From Gnetum montanum (taxonomy: Eukaryota > Streptophyta > Gnetopsida > Gnetales > Gnetaceae), in assembly GCA_015680685.1 (NCBI GenBank), contig MNCI01004101.1, positions 142,316-206,315 on the forward strand: 64,000 nt of DNA. Reading direction: 5' to 3'. Within the stretch, counting starts at the first letter, position 1. The number at the start of each line of letters is the position of its first letter. This document shows positions 11,345-23,176 of this stretch, in pieces. The notes beneath the pieces were generated by a model. That model searched no databases. It was not told where the DNA came from and worked only from the letters and a program-made list of their open reading frames with translations. Position numbers and translations under genes: made by a program.

Positions 11345-11880
11345 GTCAGAAATGGCTGGTTCCATTTAAAGCTTATTGAAAACATTACTACCTTTGGCCC
11401 ACCATGGCATAAAACTGGTAATCCTTTCTTTAACAACAGATGCAATAGTCCATCAAGACTTTAAACTGATGTACCAAGCCTGAAATTGCTTTAAACTAGA
11501 GCCAACAAATTACAAATTTACAAACTCTCATCATCTTATATTGAATTTTCACTTACAAGTTACAAGTTACGATTTAGATTCTTGCACGGTCGTTGCTTTC
11601 TTTTCCAAGTATTTACCTTACATCTTTCTTTACACTTTAGAAATTTATGTTACATTTAGTTGCACACATATACTCTAGAAAACAAAGAAGAATAATAAAA
11701 AACATAAAACTACAAAAATACATGGCTCGAAAAGGCCTTAAACTAGCATACGGCCAGGAATGACCTAAAAATATCACTTTTTGCATTGCTTTTCTTTCAT
11801 TCATAAATTTTAAATTTATGTACAACAAGTGTCTCTTGATGTTGTTTTCTTCCTAGTTGATCTTTGTAGGATCTCACAGC
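11345..11880 (-). other. Remnant of the antisense-gene 3' untranslated region in element B
   Basis: No coding signal. The segment has a T/A-rich block (11775-11825) resembling the stretch just beyond the antisense gene stop in D (50790-50840), and two extra copies of the CCTTAAACTAG core. It ends where the sequence jumps to 3'-of-pol material, so this is the probable edge of the internal deletion. Confidence 0.4.
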
Positions 11881-11929
11881 TACGTAGCATGACCATGCAT
11901 GTAGTATCACAGTTTACACAAGCAAGGTA

Positions 11930-12450
11930 AGCATCAATCCACTATGACTATAAACTAGCACAATCCTGGGTCATGACTTAAAACTGATACCACAAAACAG
12001 TCCTAGATCATGACTTAAAACTAATACCACAGAATAGTCCTGGCATCATGACTTAAAACTGATACCACTAAACAGTCCTGGATCATGAAGTAAAACTGAT
12101 ACCATAGAATAGTCCTGGCATCATGACTTAAAACTGATACCACAGAATAATCCTGGCATCATGACCTAAAATTGATAGCACAGAATAGTCCTGGCATCAT
12201 GACTTAAAACTGATACCACAAAGTTCTGTCTGGTATGAAATTAAACTGCTACATCCATCCACCATGATATGAAACTGGCATCTAGAGTCCACTAAGACTA
12301 TAAACTAATTTTCCTCTTCATAGTCCGCTATGACTATAAACTAGCAATGCACCGTCCGCTACGACGCTAAACTGGCACCGTCCAAGGGGTTATGACATGA
12401 AACTAATCCACAGAAGTCCGCTAAGACTATAAACTAGTGACATCATTGAT
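11930..12450 (+). repeat. Tandem array 2 of element B (about 38-41-bp unit)
   Basis: Six to seven closely similar copies (11960-12230) of a unit containing CATGACTTAAAACTGATACC followed by AGTCCTGG. About five more diverged copies carrying TGACTATAAACTAGC follow. It is the sense-strand counterpart of the array after pol in C (17870-18215, inverted). Confidence 0.85.
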
Positions 12451-13391
12451 AGCCAAGAAAATCTTAAAAAGATCTGTTGTTGCAGTTGGCTATTCCTGTT
12501 TCACAAAGATTTGTTGCATGATTCATCTCATGGGGCCTAATGAAACTGATGCTGTTCATGATTCTGTTTGCTTTGGAAATTTCACGTGGCGACTCCATCT
12601 CCTTATCTAAAGTGTTTGACTGGTTGTTTCATTTGTGGTTTTCTTATCTTCTTGGAGTTGTGTTTGTAGGATGACACTTTTGAGGCGTTCGTGCATAGAT
12701 GCACTTCATCATGACGACAAGGTATCACATTTTTTCCTGACGCACGCGACTGGGTTAATCAAATCATTCATAAGTACATTCCTGACTCCTGATACATTCC
12801 CTATTCCACATCCTGCTCCTTTATCCTATCCAATTATATCCCCCCTGATACATTCTGCTCACCTCAAAACTCTTGATACACTATTGCACATTGTAACTCT
12901 CTAAGCAGTTGCAATGCAAAACATTATACACAATACATGATGCAAAATGCAAGTGCTCAAACATGAGCACAGCACAAAAAACAAGCTCTTTCCAAAAGAC
13001 TGAGAAAATAAAAAAAAATAGTTACACTTATGTCTCAAAGAGACCATGTTGCACATCATCGCGTGGCTTTGGTTGTTCACAACACGGCCCGTAAACACCC
13101 TTTAGGAGTCCCGTTTCTCCAAAGAACACATCTCCTATTTCTCGATTCTGAGTCTGCTGAAAACCCAGCTGTTGACAAGGACCGATGACATAACTTATTC
13201 ATGAGAGAGCATTCCTCTCCATAAATTGGAACAACAATTTCCTAGCTTCCCTTGTTACAACGAATCCCCTCCCCTTGCATCTCAAACTGCATTTCCCCAA
13301 TCCCATGTACTTTTGAAAATGGTGCGATTACATCCGGCCAAGGGCTGATGGTTAATGTTTGATGTTTTGTTGTTCATGGTTTTTTGCACTT
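12451..13391 (+). other. 3' untranslated region of element B
   Basis: Non-coding stretch equivalent to 3946-5369 in A. It includes a conserved block at about 12640-12725 (CTTGGAGTTGTGTTTGTAGG) that is also present on the minus strand of C near 17640-17690. No conserved reading frame seen. Confidence 0.5.
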
Positions 13392-13436
13392 CTTTGTCTA
13401 CGCCTCTCAGGTGGATTCCTCCAAGCGTCAACAAAG
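13392..13436 (+). other. Stem-loop abutting the polypurine tract, element B
   Basis: Arms CTTTGTCTACGCCT (13392-13405) and AAGCGTCAACAAAG (13423-13436) pair at 11 of 14 positions around a 17-base loop. The same arms and the same loop length are found in C. The second arm runs into the polypurine tract. Confidence 0.5.
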
Positions 13437-13445
13437 AGGGGCCAA
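13433..13445 (+). other. Polypurine tract of element B
   Basis: AAAGAGGGGCCAA directly before the 3' LTR start. Confidence 0.8.
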
Positions 13446-14979
13446 TGAAACACCACAAAAATTTTAGCAACACTTCCAGAGAACTTTAGAGCCTCTGAAA
13501 TGGCTTCAAGCAGCCCACCATGGGGCAAGAAAGGTTCCCATGGGGCCCATAGATTATGATGGAAAGTCTTGATATCAAGAATCATCCATTTCAAGGTTAA
13601 AAAGTGCAAATTTTTTTGCTAAGTACAATGCGCTCGCACTGTGTTTATCCTGCACAACATAAGGATTAGCATCACCAATTTTTGGGGCCCCAAAACTAAG
13701 TTAAAATAGGCCAAAATTAAGCACAAGTACCCCCATGACCTTCGCTAAGGCCCCCAGTAGCTCCCAACCTTCAAAAAATCAAGATTCGGGCCTTAAATGA
13801 GGTGTTTTCAATTGATTATGCTACGGCTACATTTTCTTACGTTGCAGAGCGTAAGGATGCGTAAACATGATTCACAGCGTAAAACACTATTCATCACATG
13901 AATACTATTCACTACATAAAATACTATTCATCAACTTCCAGAAAATTTCAGAAATATTTCAGAAAATGGCAGAGAATTATCAGCATTAGCAACTTTCAGA
14001 ACATTCCAGAAAATTTCAGAAAGACTCAGGAACAAAGATGTTTCACGCAAACGGGGGTCAAATTTCTCTTGTTATACATTTCATTGTAAATCGACATGTG
14101 TGGGCATGTTAGGCCCTCATGTTTAAATTAAATGTACTTTCATGGGCTTGAATAGCCCATAAATTGTAAAAAATGATGTACCTGGTCAAGAATGTAGTTT
14201 GCTGACACACATCCAACTCATGCACAACTGTCCAACACATATCCAACTCTCACCAGCATGCATCCAACCCAAGCACAGCTATCCATTGGACACATGTTAC
14301 CAGATCCACTTTCCTCTTATCTCTTAGCCATTGATTCCATTCTGAAATTTTATGTCGGAGCCTGGCCCAACCCTATAAATACCCTATCAATTCGCATAAA
14401 TTAGGGAGGGGGGGCAATTGGAGAGATTTGTGAATTCTGAGAAGGACAGAATCTGCAATCCTTGGGTGCTCGACACACCTGACTGTTGGCATCCAAGTAT
14501 TTCTCACATTCATCACATCACATCATCGCATCATCACTTCAAACATCATCCCAGGGCTTAGTGCTTGACTTTTCATCCACACATGCAGCTACACTTTGAC
14601 CGGTGCATACCTTTTTATTAAACAGTACAATATAGTTCATTGCCTTCAATTTACATTGTTTAGTTCTATTTATGCTTTGTTTACAATATAGTTCTATCTA
14701 TGCTTTATTTATAATTCAATACACTCTGTTTACATTTTGTGTCACTATTTGCATTTCGTTTACATCCCGTTTACATCGTTCACGATAACCCCAGTGCTAA
14801 CCGTAGCTTATGCTCGGGGAAGTCCTTGGTTGATTTGCGTGCAAACCATCTAGGGCACTCTGCCTTCATTCCATTTTCTAGCTTGCCCTCAAGCGAAGGC
14901 AAGGTCAGCTGTGGCTGTCCGATGATCTTTCGGTCTCTGTTTCCCTTCCAGCCTCACACCGACGATTTAGGTCAGTACA
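13446..14979 (+). repeat. 3' LTR of element B
   Basis: Starts TGAAACACCACAAAA and ends GTCAGTACA. It carries the same TATA box (14373-14382) as the 5' LTR, and one extra short block near 14215-14240 relative to it. Confidence 0.9.
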
Positions 14980-14984
14980 ACCCT
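14980..14984. repeat. Target-site duplication of element B, right copy (ACCCT)
   Basis: Matches 5537-5541. Confidence 0.9.
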
Positions 14985-15774
14985 CTGCAGCATAGTCAAC
15001 ACAATACCTAGCCAAGAGGCTAGTTTGCACAAAAAAGGTGCTAGGGGTAGATCAGATAGTTTGAAAAATTTTCTATCTCATGAGCTGATAGGCTTGCTAC
15101 ACACTCTAGCTTGCCTAGCTTAACACATGACCTGGTTGATGGTCTGCCCAAGGACCATGCTAGGCATTGCAAAAAGTATTCAGAATGGACTAAATAGTTT
15201 GGAAAGTTTTCTAACTGTGAGACCTGCTACACTATGCTACGCTACATAGAGTAGTAGGCCATATAGAGATTGAACAGGCATCAAAGATGAAGTTGACAAT
15301 GGCTCAGACCTCTAGGATATCTACCCTGCTTGTAGCACGATCAACATGACATAGAAGAATGTGGCAAATTTCATCAAGAATCATCTTCATTTGAGTGCTC
15401 TGTTGTGTTATGCTATAAAATGTAGCATAGCATTGCAGGGTTCTACTATGACAATGCTCCTTCTCAAACTACTTTGACATAGGAAACTAAATTTCCCAAT
15501 GCCTTAACCATCAAAAATGATGGTTCTACTGCCACTCTAGGACATGACTGACATCCTATGAAAAAATGATTGTAAAGTGAGTTAAAATTCAGGTTAAATA
15601 GGGTTAGAACACATGAAGGTCCCCTATCAAGTGGTTCTAACAAAATAATTGCACTTGCCACCCTCTGACCTTCGAGACCACTTGGCCCACTTTTCCCTTG
15701 GATCCTAAGCAAAGTTTCTTGATAAAGAATTGTAGATCAAGAAAGGATTCATGTCACACTAGCTACTACACTAC
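14985..15774 (+). repeat. Probable continuation of the 3' LTR of element A
   Basis: Removing B joins this stretch to the LTR start at 5383-5541. It is non-coding, with CTATGCTACGCTAC words near 15230-15245 that resemble those in the LTR of D. A possible TATA-like CTATAAAATG lies near 15413. It is cut at 15774 by element C and may resume at 33206. No second copy is available for proof. Confidence 0.5.
15770..15774. repeat. Target-site duplication of element C, left copy (ACTAC)
   Basis: ACTAC lies directly before TGTACCGCC at 15775 and is repeated at 33201-33205. Confidence 0.9.
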
Positions 15775-16863
15775 TGTACCGCCTGAAATCGTCGGTCACT
15801 GGCTGGAAGGAAACAGAGACCGTGGGATCGCAAGACGCACACAGAAGACCCTACCTTCGCCTGAGGGTGAGCTGGAATGCACGAAGGCAGAGTACCTTGG
15901 GTGGTCCACACGCGGATCAAACAAGGATTTACCCGCACGTATGCCGAAGTGCTATACGCTGGTTTATGCGTAAACGACGTAAACGGGCGTAAACAAGAGC
16001 GTAAACGGGGTAGCAGATATGAACAGAGCGTAAATGTAAACGAGCGTAAACAGAACACATGCAAGAAATTAGCATAAACTATAAACAATGGTATTACAGA
16101 GTCAAAGTATAGTGCCCCGGTCTAACGCAGTTGTGATGAACACAAGGAGGACGAAAAGCCCCGGTGGACGTAGGGATGACTCGGCGGATTTGCGCGGTAG
16201 GCGGAGCGTAGAGACTGCGTGCACAACGTACAGGGCTTTCCAGCGTAAGAGGGTTTTTAGCTCTGGTGCGCAGCATAAATGTCTCTGGTATGCTCTGAGA
16301 TTTTTGCCAACCATCCTGGTGAAGTGGAAAAGTAGGGTTTTTATACCGGTTGTTACGCTAGACTCGGGTTAGGAGACACGTGGCGCGTTGACCGGGTGCA
16401 TACAATTTACAAATATACAACATATTACATCTGCTAGGCGTATATGCTACATCAGGCTGGCATACATGCTGGGCGTATGTGAACTTGGGTGGAGATGCTA
16501 TAGACGCTAGGCGTACACGCTGACAATGGCTGGGCGTATACGCTGATGACTGCTGACTTGCTTCAATTCTTGTACTTCGGTGTTGTCTTCATTCTGTCAT
16601 TGAGACTTCATCTGTGGTACCGAGTGTACAGGTGAGGCGTGTACATCGGGAGTGTAAGTAGGATTTCTATGCTAGGCCTATACGCTATTGATGCTGGGCG
16701 TATACGTTGGTAGTGCATACTTAGTGAAAATAACGTCGAAGGAACATTTTTTTGGGTTAAGCCTCTTGATTCCCAAAGTTGCAATGTGCGACACCAAATG
16801 TAGCCGTGGTTGTTTGTGGGTCCCAGGGACCTACTACCAAGCTCTAAATTTTGTGGTGTTTCA
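15775..16863 (-). repeat. 3' LTR of element C
   Basis: On the minus strand it starts TGAAACACCACAAAATTT (from 16863) and ends GGCGGTACA (15775). It matches 32070-33200. A TATAAAAA box lies near 16336-16345 (minus). The U3 part is crowded with GCGTATACGC-like words. Confidence 0.92.
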
Positions 16864-16876
16864 TTGGCCCCTCTTT
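16864..16876 (-). other. Polypurine tract of element C
   Basis: The minus strand reads AAAGAGGGGCCAA directly before the LTR, identical to the tract of B. Confidence 0.8.
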
Positions 16877-16917
16877 GTTGACGCTTGGAGGAATCGACCT
16901 GAGAAGCGTCGACAAAG
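16873..16917 (-). other. Stem-loop abutting the polypurine tract, element C
   Basis: Plus-strand arms CTTTGTTGACGCTT (16873-16886) and AAGCGTCGACAAAG (16904-16917) are complementary at 13 of 14 positions with a 17-base loop. Position, arms and loop length match B. Confidence 0.6.
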
Positions 16918-17869
16918 AAGTGCAAAACACCACAAGCAACTTGATATAGACTTCGTTCTTTGCCACTTGACTAGACATCATCGCACCGTGTTCAGTAGTA
17001 CATGGGATCGAAAAAGAGAAATTTGCAGTTGATAGGAGAAGAGAGATTATGGGAATTGGTGACTCCCCAAGAAATTATGCTGGGAGATGGGGTGCTCGGG
17101 TGTGCGGCATTCTGGTCCTTGTCAATAGCCATTGTTTAGCAGACTCAGAGTTTAGACATGCGATGGGCTTTCTTTGGCGGAACAAGGCTCTTGGTTAGTA
17201 TTCAAGAGGACTTGTTGGCAAGACCAAAGCCACGGGGAGATGTGTTGCATGCTTTGGAGGAATAGAGCCCATGTTTAATGTTTAGGGGGACTTCTTGGCG
17301 GAGATCCAGAGCCATGTGACTATATGCTTCTTGACCGTTTTCGACATGAGTACTTGGTTTTGAGACCACTGCCTTCCCGCCTGGGGCTTATATGGGAAGT
17401 GCCAGGGGTTGCGCTTTTTTTTTGATTGATTTTGTACTCATGTGCGACAGTATGTGATAGCATATTCAAATATTTGGGTGTACTGGATGTATCAGAGGTA
17501 CGATTGAATAAAATGTGTTTGTGAACGGATAGGGAATGAGTCAGTGAATGGGGATGTACTAGTGAATGGTTTGATTTAGTCTCGCCATGTGTGCTATGAA
17601 CATTGTACCATCTTGTTTCTTGTGATGAAATGCATTCTTGTGCAAAAACCTCTGGGTGTCATCCTCCAAACATAACTCCAAGGAGACAAGAAAACCAGAA
17701 GTGAATGATCGAGCTTATACTTACACGGTGGTAGACTGTATGTTAATAGTAGCGGCGTCGGTAGGATCCTCTGATGTTGGGTGATGCAGTGATGAACCTT
17801 AGATGTGGCGGCAGATTCATGAACCATAGATGAACTTGCCAGTTTATAGTCTCGGCTGACTAGCATGGG
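16918..17869 (-). other. 3' untranslated region of element C
   Basis: Non-coding. It shares the block around 17640-17690 with B (minus strand) and repeats a short motif with TCTTGGC and a run of G (17180-17300) about three times. No conserved reading frame. Confidence 0.5.
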
Positions 17870-18215
17870 CTAATTTTATGTCTTAACCCATTGGACATTG
17901 CATGTTTAGCGTCATGGAGGACGTTATATTGCCATTTTTTAGTCTTAGCGGACTATGAGGAGGCAAGCTAGTTTATTGTCTTAGCGAACTCCGGTGGTTG
18001 TGATGGTGGTAGTGTACTATCATGCTGAAAGGGTGCTAGTTTATCATCGTTGCGGACACTATGGGGTATCAGTTTATTGTCATGATGCCAGGACAGGTGT
18101 GGCGTCAGTTTTAACTCATAACCAAGGACTGTTCTGTGGTATCAGTTTACCGTCATGATCCCAGGACTTGCTGTGGTATCAGTTTATAGTCATGATTCCA
18201 GGACTTGCGTGTACC
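17870..18215 (-). repeat. Tandem array 2 of element C, 3' of pol
   Basis: Roughly nine copies of a unit of about 38-40 bases. On the minus strand the units carry CCAGGATCATGAC…TAAACTGATACCAC, closely like array 2 of B. It begins about a dozen bases after the pol stop. Confidence 0.8.
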
Positions 18216-18226
18216 TGAGCTTGTAC

Positions 18227-21200
18227 TCAAACGTAAAATGGTTTCAAGTACAAGTGATTGGTCAGAGTGGCCAGCTCGTTTTCTTCCATGTCAGCTAGTT
18301 TGAATGCTCCGTTGTCAAATGATTTAATAACTAAGTAAGGCCCTTCCCAGTTAGCTGAGAATTTGTCCGGGTGTTCCCGAATGGCTTTAAGCACAAGGTC
18401 ACCTTCTTTGATAGGGCGCTTGTTGATGTCATGCCGATGTCATTGCCATTGTCATTTTTGGTACCATTCGATCTGATCGAGGGCGCACACGCGTTCTTCC
18501 TCCATCGAGTCAAGATCAACGACACGTAGATCATTGTTTTTCCCATCATCGAGGAGCCCAGAAAGTGTGATCCTTAAAGATGGTACCTACAGTTCCAAAG
18601 GTAAAACAGCTTATGAATCGTAAACAAGACTGTATGGTGTCTTACCTATCGAAGTTCAGTGCGTAGTATGGTATGCCCACAATGCGTACACCAATTGTTC
18701 GTGCCATTTTCTTTTACTCTGGGTAAGCATTTTCTTAACTATTGTAATAATTATCTTTTTTATTACTTCCGCTTGTCCATTGCTCTAAGGATAGTAAGGG
18801 GATGAAAACAAGTGTTTGATCCCTAAATTTTCACAAAAGGCTTTGGTTTCGGCATTGCTAAATTGTGGACCGTTTTCTGTGATGATTGTCATGGGAATGC
18901 CAAAGCGGGTTACAATGTTTTCTAGAATGAAATTACACATGTGCTTGGATGTAGTTTTTGAAAGGGGAGCAGCTTCTACCCACTTCTTGAAGTATTCTGT
19001 GGCAGTTATAATGAAACTATGGCCCGCGGAAGATGAGGGGGTTATCTGACCAATGAGGTCCAACGCCCACTTTTGAAAGGGCCATGTGATTGGCGTTGTA
19101 TACAACTCATTCGGTGGGACATATATCAGATTGCTATGTTTTTGACAAGTATTACATGTTTTGACTTTGGTGAGACAGTTACATTCCATGTGTGGCCAAT
19201 AATAGCCCAAGCGCCTGATTTTCGTTGCCATGGCTTTTGGTGCTATGTGACCTCCACATAGTCCTTCATGTACCTATTCAACAATAGTTTGGGCATCGGT
19301 GCTACTAACGCATGTTAGCAATATGCCTTCGTAGGATCGTTGGCACAGTGTGTTTCCTACCAAGGTATATTTCTTAGAATGTTTCTGCACTTCGTTTCTC
19401 TATGCATTTGTTAGATGTCGTGGTGTTTCGCCGCGTAGAAGGTATTCTTTCATGTCATCGTACCATTCTATCATGTGTGTTGAATTAACAGATGCAATCG
19501 GCAACGTGTCAAGGGTGTCAGTGATTGGTTCAGCACAACTGGTTACGGAGCTTGGTAATGCGTGGAACATGTCTGGTGATATGTTTAATGCTAATGTAGC
19601 TAACGCATCTGCAATGGTTTTATCATTCCTGGAGACATGTTGCATATCGATGTTTTCGAATTGCCTCATTAGGTGTTTTGCCAAGTCACAGTATGGTTGT
19701 AAATGTTGGGCTTTGCATGTATAAACATCCGTGACTTGGTTTACGACCAGTTGCGAGTCCCCTCTGACTACAATCCATGTGATGTTTAAAGCCAGAGCTG
19801 TCGCGAATCCTCTAAGGAGACCTTCATACTCTGCTATGTTGTTCGTACAAGGAAATTCGAAACGATAGGAAAAGGGTCAGATCTCCCCAGAGGGATAGGT
19901 GATGACAGCGGCAACACTTCCTCCCCGAGAGGCGAATGCCCCATCAAAGTTTAAAATAGCATCGTAGTCATTGGGCATGATGTCTGTGGTGCTTATATTC
20001 TCATCTGGGAAGTCTGGGTCTATAGTTGCTTGGTCACGCATTGGTGATGTTGCCATTTGATTTACTATAGCTTGAACCTTAACTGATGATTGCACTACGT
20101 AGTACAGGTCAAACTCGGCTATCATGGCCTTCCACCGGGCTATTCGACTTGTTTCGTAAATATTCCTTGTTATGGCTCTCAGTACATTGTCCTTGCAAGT
20201 TATGTAAACCTGGTTACGGAAGAGGTAATTTCGCCATTTTCTTAAAGAAAAGACCAAAGCTAAACATGAATTCTCCACGTCGTTGTACCTTTTCTCATGG
20301 GAAACTAATACGTGGCTGAGGTAATATACAGGAACTTCGGCTTCGTCATCGCGTTTCTGGCAAAGCATAGATGCGATGGACGAATCCGAAGTAGCCAGGT
20401 AGATGTAGAATGGTTTATCGTTTTGAGGTGGATAAACCGTGGGTAGCCGGGCAAGTTCCGTTTTAATGTCATCGAATGCCTATTGACACTGCAGAGTCCA
20501 TTAAAAATGTACATTCTTGCGTAACAGGAGGTTCATGGATTTTAGTTTATCTATCATTTTTTCTATGAAGTGCCTGATGAACTGTAATCTACCTTGTAGA
20601 CCACGAAGTTCAGTAAGGTTGCCTGGTGGTTTCAGGTTTGTTATGGCCTTAACCTTGTCGGGGTCTACTCGTATCCCTACTAATGCTATAAATCCAAGCA
20701 TTTTTCCTGTTTTGACTCCGAAGGCACATTTTTTTGGGTTAAGCCTCAGCTCATACTTTAAACAACATTTTAATACTAAATCGAGATCTTGTACATGTTG
20801 TTCCTCCATCTTTGACTTAACCACAATGTCATCCACGTAATCGTTGAGTGAGTGTAGTATGTAATCGCTAAAGCTAAATGTCATCGCTCTTTGATACGTG
20901 GCCCCAGCGTTCTTGAGACCAAAAGGCATCATTGTGTAACAAAAGGTTCCCCATGGTGTCATAAAGGTCGTCCAAAGCTGATGCTCCGGGTTGATTCGTA
21001 TTGGATTGTATCCTGAGAAGCTGTCCATAAAGGATAATAGTGCGTGCCGAGCAGTTGAGTCAACAAGTTGATCGATGCTGGGTAGAGGAAAATCATCCTT
21101 TATGGTTGCAACATTCAAATCCCGAAAGTCAATGCACAAACGAATGCTTCCATTCTTCTTCAGAACAATGACCATGTTAGACACCCACTTGGCATAATCA

Positions 21201-21700
21201 ACACCGAATGAAACTAGCTTGATAAAGCTTAGTGATCTCATTGCGAACTGCTAATGCTACCTCGGGATTAACCTTTCATGCTTTTTGTTTTACTGGTCTC
21301 AACTTTGGATCAAGGATGATATTGTGTTGGACAATTTGGGGATCTAGCCCAGACATGTCTATGTAGGACCAAGCGAATGCTTTCATATTTTCCCTAAGCA
21401 CGTTCTCCATGTTTTTGGCTAATGGCAGTTATAATAAGGTGCTTAATTTTAAAATTTTAGTTTCTCCATCGGGCATGACGATGGAAGTTTCGGCCAACCA
21501 GTCTTCGGTGACGTTCTCTGCCTCTATGTCAAGGAATTTTGTCATGCCTTTGTAATTGTCTATTATTTGTTGTGTTGAGGCTATGACTACGTTGTCCGTT
21601 GGTGAATTCAAATTAATGATATTTATGTTAATGTCTCTTGTAATTTTTCCGTATGGTCCGTCAATGATTAACGGTGAGGTTAAATGCTAGAAGTCCATTG
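18227..21700 (-). pseudogene. pol: pol pseudogene of element C (RT, RNase H, archaeal-like RNase H, integrase)
   Basis: Encodes the enzymes for cDNA synthesis and integration. In coding order on the minus strand: N-terminal linker (about 21700-21430, ending K-L-S-T-L-L); RT with V-D-Y-A-K-W-V-S-N, L-C-I-D-F-R-D-L-N, F-M-D-S-F-S-G-Y and an intact catalytic Y-V-D-D (20828-20839); a first RNase H (about 20510-20040); a second RNase H with F-D-G-A…G-G…, N-N-I-A-E-Y-E-G-L-L and G-D-S-Q-L-V-V-N-Q-V (about 19960-19580), which marks the Tat lineage; integrase with G-Y-Y-W-P-H-M, a C-X2-C pair, D-L-I-G…, E-N-G-P-Q-F and the late E-containing helix; and a tail ending F-Y-V-stop at 18227-18229. A few stops and frameshifts split it (near 19400, 19700, 18800, 18550). 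No protease here; it is at the end of gag. Confidence 0.9.
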
Positions 21701-22111
21701 AGCTTGCTCCTGCCAATAAACAGAGAGTTGAATAAGCAAAGGGGTATTATTCTGTATCTTTTGGTGCTTTCAAACTATGTGTACATGCATAATGGTGGAT
21801 TATCGTCACACCGGGACGCATGGCAGTTTAAGGCCTTACCGGGCCGTAACTTGGATGGGGAAATGGCAGTTTAAGGCCGTACTGGGCCATAACTGATAAT
21901 TTAAACTAGAACATTTAGAGTAAACGTGTAAAATGGGGTCCACGGAGGAACCAAGACGTAGCACTCTCTATTTTTAATAGTTTTTATTATTTTTATTATA
22001 TATTTTTTTGTTCATTTTTTGGGCGAAAAAATAAAGAAAAAGGCAAGAAAAAGGAAAAAAGGAGCAACGGCGGATTAAACGGTGGCGTCAACGTCAGCGT
22101 CAGCGGAGCGC
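21701..22111. repeat. Short array 3 and divergent promoter region of element C
   Basis: Two to three minus-strand copies of GGCCTTAAACTGCCA (about 21800-21915), equivalent to the 967-1425 array of A. An A/T-rich stretch (21965-22060) and GTCAACGTCAGCGTCAGCG follow, just upstream of the antisense TATA box. No coding signal. Confidence 0.6.
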
Positions 22112-22120
22112 TATATAAAA
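22112..22120 (+). promoter_or_regulatory. TATA box of the antisense gene in element C
   Basis: TATATAAAAAGGGGGGG, about 226 bases before the presumed ATG at 22346. About eleven AGCGTAAAC-type words lie between the box and the ATG. Confidence 0.65.
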
Positions 22121-22476
22121 AGGGGGGGTCCATTTGCTTCTTAGTTTGAAAGCGATAGAGCGTAAGCGGCAGCATAAACTGTTAAAGCGTAAGCCTAAAC
22201 TATAGTGCCTAAGCGTAAATTTCCTCGTGAGCATAGACGCCAAGGAATAACCCCAGCGTAGACGCGGAGTGTAAACTTTCAGGCATCAGCGTAGACACTT
22301 CTTCTCTTCAGCGTAAACTTGTATCGTCAGCGTAAACAGGCCGAGATGGGCAAGGGCAAAGAAGTGGAGGGCCAGGGGAGGAAGGGTCCTTACTTGATCT
22401 TCGCGGAGGAGATGGAAGCTATGCTGCAGGGCCTGCCCAGGCTAAGGATCCCATCCTGGCCTGTGACATCCCACAG

Positions 22477-23176
22477 GTAGGCTCTGATCTCTACCTCTAA
22501 TTATTTCTGTGTTTTTCCTTTTATAGTGTAGAAAGTCTCGGCGTATACGCCGAGCGTAGGGGTTTGTAGGCGTATGGGGTTTTGTGGTGTATACACCGAG
22601 TGTCACTTTATAGCGTAAAGTTTTGTCAGCGTAAACATTTTCCCTGTACTAGCATATCAGCGTAAGCCATGGCGTCATGATTTTTTTGTGCGTAAAGTCT
22701 TGTCAGCGTGATTTTCTTGTTTTATCAGCATAGATTTTGTTTACTCTGACGGCGTATATGCTGAGGGTTTATTCGGCGTATACGCTATTAGTCTGCAGTT
22801 GTCTTTCAGCGTAAACTTGTTTTTTATCTTTTTGGCATAAACATTTCATTCAGCACCGGCGTAGACTGTTTACGCTGGAAGGGCACTTGGGCATATACGC
22901 CAAGGATTTCTTGGGCTTATACACTGAGCGTACAATGTTCAGGTGACAACGTGAAACAATTTATTGTAGGCATATATGTTGAGCTATTGCAGCGTATATG
23001 CTTAGTGTACAATGTATACGCTGAGTTTAAACCGCATTTTTGTATCAAGTGTAAATAGTTTTTCCGGCATATATGCTGGCTTATGCAGAATTTACGCTGA
23101 GTGTAAATAGTTAGTAAATCTTTAGATTTCAAATGTCAATCCATGACATCTATCGTGGCATTGTGATTGTTTGCAG
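22477..23176 (+). other. Intron 1 of the antisense gene, element C
   Basis: A 700-base interval from GTAGGC to TTTGCAG. It is filled with GCGTAAAC, GCGTATACGC and CATATATGC-type words, roughly one every 20-25 bases, like the LTR and the gag leader of the same element. Confidence 0.6.

Larger units (their letters stand above)
5542..14979 (+). mobile_element. Element B: gag-only LTR retrotransposon (TR-GAG type), 9.4 kb
   Basis: Complete element bounded by LTRs of about 1.53 kb and a 5-bp duplication (ACCCT). Inside are a primer site, a gag-protease gene, tandem array 1, what looks like the 3' untranslated part of the antisense gene, tandem array 2, a 3' region and a polypurine tract. The antisense gene body and all of pol are absent. 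Non-autonomous elements with only gag are known in plants as TR-GAG elements; B looks like an internal-deletion version of the C/D type, with the junction near 11840-11900. The LTR pair is similar but differs by scattered substitutions, and gag has about a dozen stops, so the insertion is old. Confidence 0.88.

Noticed and set aside
15771-16088. A 105-codon minus-strand frame in the C LTR, repeated at 32087-32374
   Set aside because: It lies across the LTR end and is repeated only with the LTR; no domain is recognisable.
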